A stretch of DNA of 64,000 bases from Bradyrhizobium sp. sGM-13 (GCF_018398875.1 NZ_JAGWDK010000007.1:62001-126000), one strand, 5' to 3'; counted from the stretch's first letter, positions 17,283 through 26,428 are shown. Program-made: numbers and translations. The notes: generated from the sequence alone by a model not told the origin.

Positions 17283-18671
17283 ATGGGTCTGATGGAACGA
17301 ACGATGAGCAATCGAATCGGCGCGGTCTTAATCGCGGCCGCGCTGTTATGTTCCTCTGGCCAATCGCATGCCCAATCCTCCGGCAACGACGGGATTTCGA
17401 ACTTCCTTGGCAACATCTTCCAAGGCCAGCAGTCCAGCCAGCCACCGCAACCCGCGCCCGGCCCCAACGGCGGTCCGCCGCCCTGGAGCGGAGAAGACGG
17501 CGCCTCCGGCCATCCGCTGATGACGGCGTCCGCGATCAGGCAGGCGGCGGCGAACTTTCAAAATTGCGTCGCCTCGATGTGGCCGGATGCTGCGCGGCGC
17601 AACGTCACCCAGCAAAATTTCGAGCGCTTCACCACCGGCCTCGAGCCTGATTTGCGCATCATGGACCTGATGGACTCGCAGCCCGAGTTCACCAAGGCGG
17701 TCTGGGATTATCTCGACATCCTCGTCAATGACAACCGCCTTGCCAAGGGCCGCGAGATCCTCGCCCAGTACAAGCCGCAATTCGACGCGGTGGAGAAAGC
17801 CTATGGCGTCGACCGCTACATCATCGCGTCGATCTGGGGCATCGAATCGAACTATTCGACGCAAGTGGGCGACCGCAATGTCGTGCGATCGACCGCGACA
17901 CTGGCCTGCATCGGCCGCCGCCAGGCCTATTTTAAGGATGAATTCCTCACCGCGATCGAGATCCTCAACCGCGGCGATCTCAGACCCGAACAGATGCGCG
18001 GCTCCTGGGCCGGCGCGTTCGGGCCGACGCAGTTCATGCCGACCGCCTTCAAGCGTTATGCCGTCGACGCCGACGGCGACGGCCGCCGCGACGTCGTCGA
18101 CAATGTCGCCGATCTGATCGCCTCCACTGCCAACAACCTCAAAAAGGACGGCTGGCAGACCGGCCGGAGCTGGGGCTACGAGGTGGTGCTGCCGGAGGGC
18201 TTTAATTTCATGCTGGCAGACAAGTCCAAGGCGATGACGATTGCGCAGTGGCAGAGCCAGGGACTGAAGCGGGCCGACGGCAAGCCGTTTCCTGACACAA
18301 CCGAGAGGGCCTATCTGTTGGCGCCGGCCGGCATGCAGGGGCCCGGCTTCCTGATGCTGCAGAATTTTCGGGTGATCATGAAGTACAACCCGGCCGAGGC
18401 CTATGCGCTGGCGATCGGCCATTTTGCCGACCGCCTGCGCGGCGGACCGCCGTTCGTGCAACCCTGGCCGCGGCAGGAACGGGTGCTGTCGAGGGCGGAG
18501 CGACTGGAACTGCAGCAGCTCCTGGCGCAGCGCGGCTTCTACAAGGGCACGCCGGATGGCCAGTTCGGTGGTCAGACGCGGGAGGCGCTCCGCAGCTTCC
18601 AGGCTTCGATCGGAGCGCCAGCGGATGGATTTGCCTCTTCCGACGTGCTGGAGCGGCTGCGGGACCGCTAA
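17283..18671 (+). CDS. Lytic murein transglycosylase, MltB-like, with peptidoglycan-binding domain
   Basis: About 462 residues. A signal peptide ends near SGQSHAQ. A Pro/Gln/Gly-rich linker (about 40-70) leads to the SLT_2/MltB catalytic domain (about 80-385), with the catalytic Glu in IWGIESNYS (about 187) and the downstream GAFGPTQFMP motif. A C-terminal peptidoglycan-binding domain (about 395-460) has the repeat GFYKGTPDGQFGGQTREALR. It should cleave glycan strands to anhydro-muropeptides in the periplasm. Starts at 17292 and 17304 are also possible and would not change the mature protein. Confidence 0.9.
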   Translation: MGLMERTMSNRIGAVLIAAALLCSSGQSHAQSSGNDGISNFLGNIFQGQQSSQPPQPAPGPNGGPPPWSGEDGASGHPLMTASAIRQAAANFQNCVASMWPDAARRNVTQQNFERFTTGLEPDLRIMDLMDSQPEFTKAVWDYLDILVNDNRLAKGREILAQYKPQFDAVEKAYGVDRYIIASIWGIESNYSTQVGDRNVVRSTATLACIGRRQAYFKDEFLTAIEILNRGDLRPEQMRGSWAGAFGPTQFMPTAFKRYAVDADGDGRRDVVDNVADLIASTANNLKKDGWQTGRSWGYEVVLPEGFNFMLADKSKAMTIAQWQSQGLKRADGKPFPDTTERAYLLAPAGMQGPGFLMLQNFRVIMKYNPAEAYALAIGHFADRLRGGPPFVQPWPRQERVLSRAERLELQQLLAQRGFYKGTPDGQFGGQTREALRSFQASIGAPADGFASSDVLERLRDR

Positions 18672-18832
18672 GACCTGTTTTCAGCGCTTAAATGACCCTG
18701 AAAACCACGATTCGGCAGGAGCCTTGACGCTGGACCGGGAACCCCGGTTTATGAGGATGTGAAATCTGCCCGCTTGCGGCCCGATTCCGCAGCTATATTT
18801 GACGCTTCACGATCCATTTGCGACCGAGCCGG

Positions 18833-20551
18833 ATGCGAAAGCCAACCTCCTTCTTGCGCGTGTTTACCGAGACCGGGCCACTGGTGGCGCTGGCGGTTGC
18901 GATCGCGCTCCTGATCGGGATCGTGGGACCCGCGTCGGCGCAGTTTTTCAATTTCGGCGGCTTTGGCGGGCCGCCGCAGCGGCAAGCGCCGCAGCGCGGC
19001 TGGTTCGGCGGCGATTTCTTTTCGCCATTCCAGCAGCAGGCCCCCCAGGCGCCGCGCCAGGATTTTTCCCGCGCCCCCGCGCCCGCCAAGCGAGACACGG
19101 TGCCGGAACGTAACGTTCTGGTGCTCGGCGACGCCATGGCTGACTGGCTCGCCTATGGCCTGGAAGACGCCTATTCCGAGCAGCCCGACATGGGCGTGAT
19201 CCGCAAGCACAAGACCGTCTCCGGCCTGATCAAGTATCAGCCGCGCGGCGAGCCCGCCGATTGGACCGCGGCCGCCAAGGGCATCCTCGCCACCGAAAAC
19301 CCCGATGCCATCGTCGTCATGCTCGGCCTTCACGACCGCCAGGCCATCCGCGAGGCGGTCACCGAGAAGAAGACCGACAAGAAGGAAGACAAGAAGGACG
19401 CGCGCGGCAAGACAGATACCAAGACAGATACCAAGCCGGCGGACGCAAAGAAGCCGGAAGGCTCGGCTGACACGGCAAAGCGGGACGATAAGCCGGCCGA
19501 TGCCGAATTGTCGCCTGACGATGCAGCCGATAGCGACACGCCACAAACCGCCGCACCCGCGCGATCTGGCGGCGGACTTTACGAATTCCGCGACGAGCGC
19601 TGGGTCGAACTCTACACCAAGAAGATCGAAGAGCTGATCGGCGTGCTGAAATCCAAGGGCGTCCCGGTGTTGTGGGTCGGCCTGCCGGCGATCCGCGGGC
19701 AAAAGGGAACGGCCGACATGCTGTTCCTCGATGCGCTGTATCGCGACGGCGCCGGCAAGGCTGGCATCACCTATGTCGATATCTGGGATGGCTTTGTCGA
19801 TGAAGCCGGCCGGTTCCTGCAGAAAGGTCCCGACTTCGAAGGTCAGATCCGCCAGCTCCGCACGGCCGACGGCGTCTTCTTCACCAAGCCCGGCGCGCGC
19901 AAGCTCGCACACTATGTCGAGCGCGAGGTGACGCGCCTCCTCGCCGCCCGCTCCGGGCCGATCGCGGTGCCGATCGAACCGGCGACGCCGGAGGCCAATG
20001 TCGCGCCCGGCCAGCCGGCGCCGCGTCCGCTGGCTGGACCGGTCATGCCGCTGGTGGCCTCTTCCGTCGGCACCGATCAATTGCTCGGCGGTCCCGGCTC
20101 GCGTCCGGCAGCGGTTGATGCGCTAGCCGCGCGCACGCTGGTGAAGGGTGAAGCGCTGGCCGCGCCGGCCGGCCGCGCCGACGACTACGTATGGCCTCGT
20201 CGCGAAATCGGCCGCGAGCCGGCGAAGGGCGATACGCCGATGGCGGCCACCTCACCGAGCGGAACCGCGGCAGCCGCCCCGCCACAGAAGCAGCTTTTAC
20301 TGCCGCCGCCGCAGCAAACGCTGCAGCAACAGAAGAGACAGGTGCCGCCGCCACCGATGCAGATCCGCCCGGCGCAAAACAACGGTCCGTCACTACGTGA
20401 CTTCTTCGGCGGGTTCGGTGTGGGGCCGCGGCCGCCTGCACCACCCGCGGCTGCACCGCCGCGTGGACCCGCTGCTCTTCCGGGCGCGCCGCGGCCGCCG
20501 GGCAATGTCGGGCGCTCGGCAGAGGTTCCGCCCGGCAATTTCACGCGATGA
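18833..20551 (+). CDS. DUF459 SGNH-hydrolase-like exported protein
   Basis: About 572 residues. A signal anchor (about 17-38) is followed by a Gln/Pro/Phe-rich linker and a DUF459 SGNH-like domain split by a Lys/Asp-rich insert (about 180-245). A C-terminal third of low-complexity Pro/Ala/Gln sequence follows. The first SGNH block reads VLVLGDAMADWL, with Ala where GDSL enzymes have the nucleophile Ser. The Gly and Asn/His blocks are harder to place. DUF459 proteins are linked to envelope polysaccharide modification, but without the Ser this one may not hydrolyse. The ATG at 18833 is chosen because the helix follows soon after. Confidence 0.75.
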   Translation: MRKPTSFLRVFTETGPLVALAVAIALLIGIVGPASAQFFNFGGFGGPPQRQAPQRGWFGGDFFSPFQQQAPQAPRQDFSRAPAPAKRDTVPERNVLVLGDAMADWLAYGLEDAYSEQPDMGVIRKHKTVSGLIKYQPRGEPADWTAAAKGILATENPDAIVVMLGLHDRQAIREAVTEKKTDKKEDKKDARGKTDTKTDTKPADAKKPEGSADTAKRDDKPADAELSPDDAADSDTPQTAAPARSGGGLYEFRDERWVELYTKKIEELIGVLKSKGVPVLWVGLPAIRGQKGTADMLFLDALYRDGAGKAGITYVDIWDGFVDEAGRFLQKGPDFEGQIRQLRTADGVFFTKPGARKLAHYVEREVTRLLAARSGPIAVPIEPATPEANVAPGQPAPRPLAGPVMPLVASSVGTDQLLGGPGSRPAAVDALAARTLVKGEALAAPAGRADDYVWPRREIGREPAKGDTPMAATSPSGTAAAAPPQKQLLLPPPQQTLQQQKRQVPPPPMQIRPAQNNGPSLRDFFGGFGVGPRPPAPPAAAPPRGPAALPGAPRPPGNVGRSAEVPPGNFTR

Positions 20552-20561
20552 TTTAGGTAGA

Positions 20562-20657
20562 GCGTTTTCCAGCGAAGTGGACACCGGTTCGCGTCAAGAA
20601 AACGCGTCAAAACAAAAACCTAGAGCCCTGTTCTGATTCAATCAGAACCGGCTCTAG
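20562..20657. repeat. Palindromic intergenic repeat, family A
   Basis: GCGTTTTCCAGCGAAGTGGA, then CACCGGTTCGCGTCAAG and AAAACGCGTC, then a second hairpin GGTTCTGATTCAATCAGAACC-like (here with one change) flanked by TAGAGCC / GGCTCTA. Copies are at 30871-30970 and, shorter, at 45394-45445. It directly follows the DUF459 gene. Confidence 0.8.
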
Positions 20658-20783
20658 TCCTCATGCTGAGGAGCGCTTCTCCGCGCGTCTGCGGGCGATG
20701 CTTCACATCGCCGCGCGAACCATGAAGCTCCCATGCAGCCATCCTTCGAGACGCGGCCAAGAGGCCGCTCCTCTCAGGATGAA
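20658..20783. repeat. Palindromic intergenic repeat, family G
   Basis: Begins TCCTCATGCTGAGGAGCGC and ends GCTCCTCTCAGGATGA, with inner GCGATGCTTCACATCGC. It abuts family A without a gap and fills the space between the convergent DUF459 and CsbD-like genes. Confidence 0.65.
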
Positions 20784-20790
20784 GTTAGCC

Positions 20791-21159
20791 CTAATAGCGC
20801 CAGCGCGGCGGCGGGCGGCGCGGCGGGCGCGTCATCAACAGCGCCAGCGCAAAGCCAATGCCGGCTGCGACCAACAGCGCGCCGAGCGGATTTTCCTGAA
20901 CAGTTTTCGCTACCGTCTGCTGGCCGCTACGAATGGTGTCGCCGCTATGCTCAATGGCGTCCTTGGCATAGCTGACGGCGGTGTCAGTGGCGTCGCGGGC
21001 GGCATCCTTGGCCTGGCCGTAGAGATTTTGCACTGTGCCCGCCGCTTCGCGCGCGCGGCCTTCGGCTTGCGCCTTCGCATCGCCAGCCATATCGCCGACG
21101 GTGCTTTCGACCTTACCCGCAAAATCCTCGGCCGAACCAGCAATCCGATCCTTGTCCAT
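20791..21159 (-). CDS. CsbD-like protein with C-terminal membrane helix
   Basis: 122 residues. The N-terminal region (MDKDRIAGSAEDFAGKVEST and on through AQAEGRAREAAGTVQ) is CsbD-like amphipathic helix. The C-terminus has a hydrophobic segment PLGALLVAAGIGFALALLM before a Pro/Arg tail, as in DUF883/ElaB proteins. Such proteins are general-stress proteins of unclear mechanism at the inner membrane. A near-match to the EcfG promoter (GGAAC-N17-GGTT, 21187-21212) lies just upstream, which supports stress control. It is a single gene. Confidence 0.8.
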   Translation of the reverse strand: MDKDRIAGSAEDFAGKVESTVGDMAGDAKAQAEGRAREAAGTVQNLYGQAKDAARDATDTAVSYAKDAIEHSGDTIRSGQQTVAKTVQENPLGALLVAAGIGFALALLMTRPPRRPPPRWRY

Positions 21160-21186
21160 CGCGGTCCTCCTGTTTTCGGGGAATGT

Positions 21187-21212
21187 AACCGGTGAGACCC
21201 CGTTCGGGTTCC
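21187..21212 (-). promoter_or_regulatory. Near-match EcfG-type promoter upstream of CsbD-like gene
   Basis: On the minus strand GGAAC (21212-21208) is followed after 17 bases by GGTT (21190-21187); with 16 bases the -10 reads CGGT. One base differs from the GGAAC-N16/17-CGTT consensus. It lies about 28 bases upstream of the ATG at 21159. Confidence 0.4.
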
Positions 21213-21251
21213 TACCGCGATCGAAACGCAGTTCTAATCAAGATGCCAAGC

Positions 21252-21986
21252 TTACAGGATCAGACCACCGTCGACCACGATGGTCTGGCCGATGACGTAG
21301 GACGCAAGCGGCGAGGCCAGGAACAGCGCCGCACCGGCCATGTCGGCCGGCCTGCCGAGCCGCTTCAATGGGATCCGCTCGAGCGCGCCTTCGAGGCGTT
21401 TCGGATTGGCGGTGGTCGCCTTGGTCATCTTGGTGTCGACCAGCCCGGGCGCGATGCCGTTGACGCGGATGCCGTCTCCGGCCCATGCCTCGCCGAGCGT
21501 GCGCGTCAGCCCGACCGCGCCGGTCTTCGAGGCGTTGTAGGCCGGATTGCCCATCGTCGAGTGATAGGCGGCGGTCGAACTGACGATGATGAGCGAGCCT
21601 TTGCTAGCGCTCAGCATCGCATGGAATTTTGTCGCGCAGGCCATCAGGCTCATCAGGTTGACTTCAACCACCTTGCGAAAGCCATCCATCTCGAATTCGC
21701 CGCGGCGGTAGATCACCGCGCCCTGCGCCAGCACCAGCACGTCCAATTTCGTGAAGGATGGCTGGAAGGATTCAATGGCCTCCGCGTTGCTGACGTCGAG
21801 TTGAAAATATTCCAGCCCGTCGAGAAGCGAGCCTTCGTCGGACGAATAGTCGGCGGCGCTTTCGCGGGTACCGCAGACGGCGACACGCGCGCCCTTGGCA
21901 CGGAACGCCTGCGCGATGCCATTGCCGATCCCGCTGGAGCCGCCGACCACCAGCACCTGCCTGCCGCTGAAATCCAGTTCGTTCAT
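21252..21986 (-). CDS. SDR-family oxidoreductase
   Basis: 244 residues, classical short-chain dehydrogenase. The cofactor motif GGSSGIGNGIAQAF sits at about residues 15-28. The catalytic Ser and Tyr-Lys are in IIVSSTAAYHSTMGN and AYNASK. The end GQTIVVDGGLIL is typical. The NNAG motif is replaced by VLVLAQGA. The substrate is unknown. The upstream GNAT gene ends about 29 bases before this start, so they are probably co-transcribed. Confidence 0.88.
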   Translation of the reverse strand: MNELDFSGRQVLVVGGSSGIGNGIAQAFRAKGARVAVCGTRESAADYSSDEGSLLDGLEYFQLDVSNAEAIESFQPSFTKLDVLVLAQGAVIYRRGEFEMDGFRKVVEVNLMSLMACATKFHAMLSASKGSLIIVSSTAAYHSTMGNPAYNASKTGAVGLTRTLGEAWAGDGIRVNGIAPGLVDTKMTKATTANPKRLEGALERIPLKRLGRPADMAGAALFLASPLASYVIGQTIVVDGGLIL

Positions 21987-22015
21987 CGCTCGCGATCCCT
22001 TCCTTGTGTTCTAGT

Positions 22016-22528
22016 TCAATCTTCGTCGAGGAATTTGACCATCAGGACCTGGTCGTAATATCGCCCGTCACGCTTGAGGCCCCTCTTTTCATAGCCGTAC
22101 TCGACGAAACCCGCGGCGCTGTAGACCCGGCGCGCGCTCTCATTCTTACTCACCACGGTCAATTGAACCATCTCCACGCGTCCGCGTGCATGATCGAGTA
22201 CCGCCGCAACGAGCTTCCTCCCGAGCCCCAAGTTTCTTGCGCTGTCTCGAACATACATGCCCCAGAGGGTCGCCCGATGCGCTTGCTTCGTACCTTCCTG
22301 CGCAGCATAGGCTGCGACGCCTCCGAGCGTCTCCTCGACGAAAGCGCCGAAGATGGCGGTACGGCCAAGGACCGCTTCGAACCACGACAGTGGTAGCGCG
22401 CTCTCCTTCTCAAACGTGCTGCCGAAGGCTTCCGGATTTCGCTGCAGGCCTTCCAGCCGGATATCCCTGAACAGCGCAGCGTCCGAAGGCTCCAGGCGGC
22501 GGATCTGCAGGCCGCGAATATTCGTCAC
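22016..22528 (-). CDS. GNAT-family N-acetyltransferase
   Basis: About 170 residues. It has RRLEPSDAALFRDIRLEGLQ at the start, the acetyl-CoA binding segment VRDSARNLGLGRKLVAAVLD (about 98-117) and the C-terminal AARRVY-like motif ESARRVYSAAGFVEYG. The acceptor is unknown. The GTG at 22526-22528 is chosen because GAGG lies seven bases upstream; an extended frame to 22600 adds sequence unlike the family. The SDR gene follows. Confidence 0.85.
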   Translation of the reverse strand: MTNIRGLQIRRLEPSDAALFRDIRLEGLQRNPEAFGSTFEKESALPLSWFEAVLGRTAIFGAFVEETLGGVAAYAAQEGTKQAHRATLWGMYVRDSARNLGLGRKLVAAVLDHARGRVEMVQLTVVSKNESARRVYSAAGFVEYGYEKRGLKRDGRYYDQVLMVKFLDED

Positions 22529-22624
22529 GTTTGCACCTCGCTCAGCTCGTTTGACCTGTCTGCGGATCGGTGCCAGCCTTGTCAATCCTGCAACGCGCAC
22601 CTCGCATTTTTGTCCGGATCCCTC

Positions 22625-23404
22625 ATGTCAGATTTCAAGCAGCTCAGTCGTTCGGTCAAAGGTCTGACCGTTCTCGTCACCGGTGCTGCCAGCGGCATGG
22701 GCCGCGCGACCGCGCTCGTGTTCGCGGCCGAGGGCGCCAACGTCGCGGTTACCGATTTAAACGCCGAGCTTACCCAGGCGGTTGCCAGCGAAATCGCAGC
22801 AAATGGCGGCGCGGCGAAGGCGTGGACGCTCGACGTCGCGAAGCCCGACGACATCATCAAGGTGGTCAACGAGGTTGCCGCACATTTCGGTGGACTCGAC
22901 ATCGTCATCAACAATGCCGGCATCTCCGTGCGCATGGCGATCGACGAGGAAGGTTATGGAGCCGCCTGGGACAGGGCGTTGGCCGTGATGCTGACCGCGC
23001 ATCCGCGTATCATCCGCGCCGCGTTGCCGCATTTGCGCCGATCGAAATGCCCGCGGATCGTCAATATCGCCTCCACCGAGGCGCTCGGCGCGACCGCGCT
23101 GCACAGTCCCTATTCGGCGGCGAAAGCCGGCGTCACCGGCTTGACGCGCTCGCTCGCCGTCGAGCTCGGCCGCGAAGGCATCACCGTGAATTGCGTCTGC
23201 CCGGGCCCGATCCGCACCGCGATCACCGAGCGGATTTCCGAAGAGCACAAGACGATCTATGCCAAGCGCCGCACCGCACTCGGCCGCTACGGCGAGCCTG
23301 AGGAAGTGGCACACATAACGCTGAGCCTCTGCCTGCCTGCCGCCTCGTTCCTGACCGGCGCGGTGATCCCGGTCGACGGTGGGCTGATGGCGCGAAATGC
23401 GTGA
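22625..23404 (+). CDS. SDR-family oxidoreductase
   Basis: 259 residues. The NAD(P) motif VTGAASGMGRATALVF is at about residues 18-33, NNAGIS at about 98, and the active-site Tyr-Lys in PYSAAKAG at about 160. The ending AVIPVDGGLMARNA is standard. It resembles glucose 1-dehydrogenase or 3-oxoacyl reductase-like SDRs, with substrate unknown. It diverges from the GNAT-SDR pair on the other strand. The ATG at 22625 is preferred to an upstream frame start at 22610. Confidence 0.88.
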   Translation: MSDFKQLSRSVKGLTVLVTGAASGMGRATALVFAAEGANVAVTDLNAELTQAVASEIAANGGAAKAWTLDVAKPDDIIKVVNEVAAHFGGLDIVINNAGISVRMAIDEEGYGAAWDRALAVMLTAHPRIIRAALPHLRRSKCPRIVNIASTEALGATALHSPYSAAKAGVTGLTRSLAVELGREGITVNCVCPGPIRTAITERISEEHKTIYAKRRTALGRYGEPEEVAHITLSLCLPAASFLTGAVIPVDGGLMARNA

Positions 23405-23470
23405 GGCGTTCCCCGGATGCTGCGCGGCAGATATGCCTGACACTCTGGAAGATGAGGTAGAGCCGTTAAC

Positions 23471-23642
23471 GTGTCCCGGACGCGGTGCAGCGTGTCCCGG
23501 CGATGCGAAGCATCGTCCGGTACGCTGCGCCGCAGAGCCGGGACCCGTAGCGCCGCTAGACCTGGGCCCCGGTTCAGCAGCGCAGCACTCTGTGCTGCGC
23601 TGCGCCCGGGGCATGAGAAATCAGCACCGTCCGGGACACGAG
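23471..23642. repeat. Palindromic intergenic repeat, family E (long copy)
   Basis: About 170 bases starting GTGTCCCGGACGCGGTGCAG and ending CACCGTCCGGGACACGAG. Inside are GATGCGAAGCATC, the GAGCCGGGACCC / GGGCCCCGGTTC arms and the AGCGCAGCACTCTGTGCTGC dyad. The interval between the SDR and the dioxygenase gene (23405-23751, nearly 350 bases) consists almost entirely of this element plus a short leader. Confidence 0.75.
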
Positions 23643-23751
23643 ACAGGCGCAATGCCGCATGCGCGCCGCAGCGTTGACTTGGACATTTCGGCGAGTAATT
23701 TTTCTTACAAACAGAGCGGGCAAACCGCCCGCCGCTTTCTGGAGAGACGCC

Positions 23752-24639
23752 ATGGTGATCGCAATCCGGCAGTTGCATCCGCATTTTGTCGGCGAAGTAT
23801 CCGGGCTTGATCTACGAAAACCCCTGACGCCGCAGGAAGCAGCCGACATCGAAGCCGGCATGGACAAATACGCCGTGCTGCTGTTCCGCAACCAGGACAT
23901 CACGGACGAACAGCAACTCGCATTTGCGCTGAATTTCGGCAAGCGCGAAGACGCTCGCGACGGCAACATCGTCAAGCCTCAGGATTCGCGCCTCTCGACC
24001 GGCCTCAACGACGTCTCCAATCTCGGCAAGGACGGCAAGCCATTGCCGCGCGACAGCCGCGCACATCTGTTCAACCTCGGCAATTGCCTGTGGCATTCCG
24101 ACAGCTCGTTTCGTCCGATCCCGGCGAAGTTCTCGCTCTTGTCGGCGCGGGTGGTGAACCCGAAGGGCGGCAACACCGAATTCGCCGACATGCGCGCGGC
24201 CTATGACGCGCTCGACGACGACACCAAGGCCGAGATCGAGGACCTGATCTGCGAACATTCGCTGATGTATTCGCGCGGCTCGCTCGGCTTCCTGGATTAT
24301 ACCGATGAAGAAAAAGAGATGTTCAGGCCGGTGCTGCAGCGGCTGGTGCGGACGCATCCGGTGCATCGCCGCAAGTCGCTGTATCTGTCATCGCACGCGG
24401 GCGCGATTCTGGGCATGAGCATGCCCGAGGCGCGGTTATTGCTGCGCGACCTGACCGAGCACGCCACGCAGAAGGAATTCGTCTACGTCCATAAATGGAC
24501 CGTGCATGACCTCGTGATGTGGGATAACCGCCAGACCATGCACCGGGTGCGGCGCTACGACCAGTCGCAGCCCCGCGACATGCGCCGCGCCACGGTTGCC
24601 GGTACCGAGCCGACGGTGACGCAGCAGGCCGCGGAGTAG
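23752..24639 (+). CDS. TfdA-like alpha-ketoglutarate-dependent dioxygenase
   Basis: 295 residues of the TauD/TfdA Fe(II)/2-oxoglutarate dioxygenase family. The metal triad is visible: His and Asp in LWHSDSSF (about 121-123) and the distal His in TMHRVRRYD (about 264). The 2-OG-binding Arg is in DMRRATVAG. Blocks such as LLSARVVNPKGGNTEF and DMRAAYDAL closely follow 2,4-dichlorophenoxyacetate dioxygenase TfdA, including the alpha form reported from Bradyrhizobium. It may cleave an aryloxyacetate or a related natural ether. It is a single gene with the ATG at 23752 after GGAGAG. Confidence 0.85.
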   Translation: MVIAIRQLHPHFVGEVSGLDLRKPLTPQEAADIEAGMDKYAVLLFRNQDITDEQQLAFALNFGKREDARDGNIVKPQDSRLSTGLNDVSNLGKDGKPLPRDSRAHLFNLGNCLWHSDSSFRPIPAKFSLLSARVVNPKGGNTEFADMRAAYDALDDDTKAEIEDLICEHSLMYSRGSLGFLDYTDEEKEMFRPVLQRLVRTHPVHRRKSLYLSSHAGAILGMSMPEARLLLRDLTEHATQKEFVYVHKWTVHDLVMWDNRQTMHRVRRYDQSQPRDMRRATVAGTEPTVTQQAAE

Positions 24640-24656
24640 ATTGTCACAAAGGCATC

Positions 24657-24773
24657 GTCGTCCCTGCGAACGCAGGGACCCATAACCATCGGCTTCGGTT
24701 GTTTGAACGGTAACTACCCCATCGCTTCACGGATGGGCCGCGGCGTATGGGTCCCTGCTTCCGCAGGGACGAC
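24657..24773. repeat. Palindromic intergenic repeat, family B
   Basis: A full copy with CGTCGTCCCTGCGAACGCAG on the left and GGTCCCTGCTTCCGCAGGGA then CGAC on the right, with a central loop of about 50 bases. It lies between the convergent dioxygenase and YqgE genes. Confidence 0.85.
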
Positions 24774-24806
24774 GCGGTGTTTGTGGCAAGGTCCGCGACG
24801 AGACCC

Positions 24807-25457
24807 CTACGCGTGCCCGGCCTCATTCGACAGCATGCCCGGGTCGATGCCGATCTTGCGCAACGCACGTTGATATTTGTCGTCGACGTCGTCGCCGAAG
24901 ATCAGATCCGGGTCGGCATCGCAGTGCAGCCAGCCATTGTGCTGGATCTCGTCCTCAAGCTGCCCGGGCGCCCAGCCGGCATAGCCGAGCGCCAGGATGG
25001 CGTGCTTCGGGCCGGTGCCCTTGGCGATCGCCTTGAGGATGTCCACCGTCGCGGTCAGGCAGATGCCCTCGTCGATGTTCAGAGTCGCGTCCTTGATGAA
25101 GAAATCGCTCGTATGCAGCACGAAACCGCGGCCGGTATCGACCGGACCGCCCTTCAGCACCTGCATGGTCTCGGCGTTTTCCGGCAGCGTGATCTGGTCG
25201 GCCTTCTCGATGATATCGAGTTGCACCAGCAGTCCTGGAAAGTCGATGCTGCCGGCCGGACGGTTGACGATGATGCCCATCGCCCCTTCCGACGAGTGCG
25301 CGCACATGTAGATGACGGAGCGCTCGAAACGCGGATCGCCCATGACCGGCATGGCGATCAGCAGCCGGCCGTCCAGATAGCCCTCGCCGGACGAATTATC
25401 GCCAAAGCCGGCGGCTTTGCGGCGGACAGGCTTCGATGTCTTGCCTTCAGGGCTCAT
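24807..25457 (-). CDS. YqgE/AlgH family protein
   Basis: About 216 residues of the UPF0301 (YqgE/AlgH) family. The hallmark segments are [20 protein letters not shown], the long [10 protein letters not shown] strand, [13 protein letters not shown] and [13 protein letters not shown]. The family has no settled biochemical function; a role in transcription has been suggested for AlgH. A charged N-terminal extension of about 20 residues precedes the core. The ATG at 25455-25457 is preferred over a TTG two codons upstream. It diverges from the DsbD-N-like gene. Confidence 0.9.
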   Translation of the reverse strand: MSPEGKTSKPVRRKAAGFGDNSSGEGYLDGRLLIAMPVMGDPRFERSVIYMCAHSSEGAMGIIVNRPAGSIDFPGLLVQLDIIEKADQITLPENAETMQVLKGGPVDTGRGFVLHTSDFFIKDATLNIDEGICLTATVDILKAIAKGTGPKHAILALGYAGWAPGQLEDEIQHNGWLHCDADPDLIFGDDVDDKYQRALRKIGIDPGMLSNEAGHA

Positions 25458-25594
25458 CCGCAAAGGCCTCTCTCTTGCAGGTTCATATCCTGATATCGGG
25501 TGCGGTTTCTGTCAATCAAGCTTCCGGCATCATTCGGCTGCCGATCACACGCAATTCAATGGTTTGCCTCGAAACTTGCCTGTAAAGACGTGCC

Positions 25595-26428
25595 ATGAGC
25601 GTCCTAGTTCCCCTGCGCGCCGCACTCGGCGTCGCCGCCTTGAGCGTCGCGTGTGCGGCGTCGGATGTTCGCGCCCAGGATGCCTCACCGTGGCAACATG
25701 ACGCCCATTCCGCGGTACGGTTGCTGGCGGGATCACGCAGCGGCGCAGTGCTGCTCGGCGGCGTTGCCATCCAGTTGCAGCCGGGATGGAAGACCTATTG
25801 GCGGACGCCCGGGGATTCCGGCGTGCCACCCCGCTTCGACTTCTCCAAATCCGACAATGTCGAAGCTGTGACGGTGCTGTGGCCGGCACCGATGAAATTC
25901 GACGACGGCGCAGGCGGCACCGCGCTGGGATACAAGCAACAGGTCGTGCTGCCGTTGCGGATCGTCGCCAAGAATGCCGACAAGCCGGTGACGCTGCGCA
26001 CCCACATCAGCTACGCGGTTTGCGAAAAGCTCTGCATTCCCGTCGAAGCCCATGCCGAACTCGCTTTTGCCAGCGTGGCAAGCACCGAGGACGGCACACT
26101 GTCCGAGGCGCTCAATGCGGTGCCGAAGCCGGCCAATGTCGGGGACCCCAATCCGCTGACCATCCGCGGCGTCAAGCGCGAGGGAAAGAACGTGCTGGTC
26201 GACGTGACCGCGCCCGAGGCCCGGGAGGTCAACCTGTTCGCCGAGGGGCCGACGCCCGACTGGGCGTTGCCGGTTCCCAAGCTCGTGGAGCAAGGCCCGC
26301 CCGGCGTCAAACGCTTTGCCTTCGAACTCGACGGCCTGCCGCCCGGCGCCAGTCTGGAAGGCGCCGCACTCAAACTGACGCTCGTCGGCGGCGACCGGGC
26401 CTACGAGTTCAACGTCAGTTTGAATTGA
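25595..26428 (+). CDS. Exported DsbD N-terminal-domain-like protein
   Basis: 277 residues with a signal peptide ending near ASDVRAQ. The rest matches the periplasmic N-terminal domain of the thiol reductase DsbD (ScsB-type): LQPGWKTYWRTPGDSGVPP, then a beta-sandwich containing the Cys pair VCEKLCIP (about 148-152). The membrane and thioredoxin domains of full DsbD are absent, so it would need a partner to supply electrons. It may protect or repair periplasmic thiols. No redox gene is adjacent. The start is the first ATG giving a good signal peptide. Confidence 0.8.
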   Translation: MSVLVPLRAALGVAALSVACAASDVRAQDASPWQHDAHSAVRLLAGSRSGAVLLGGVAIQLQPGWKTYWRTPGDSGVPPRFDFSKSDNVEAVTVLWPAPMKFDDGAGGTALGYKQQVVLPLRIVAKNADKPVTLRTHISYAVCEKLCIPVEAHAELAFASVASTEDGTLSEALNAVPKPANVGDPNPLTIRGVKREGKNVLVDVTAPEAREVNLFAEGPTPDWALPVPKLVEQGPPGVKRFAFELDGLPPGASLEGAALKLTLVGGDRAYEFNVSLN

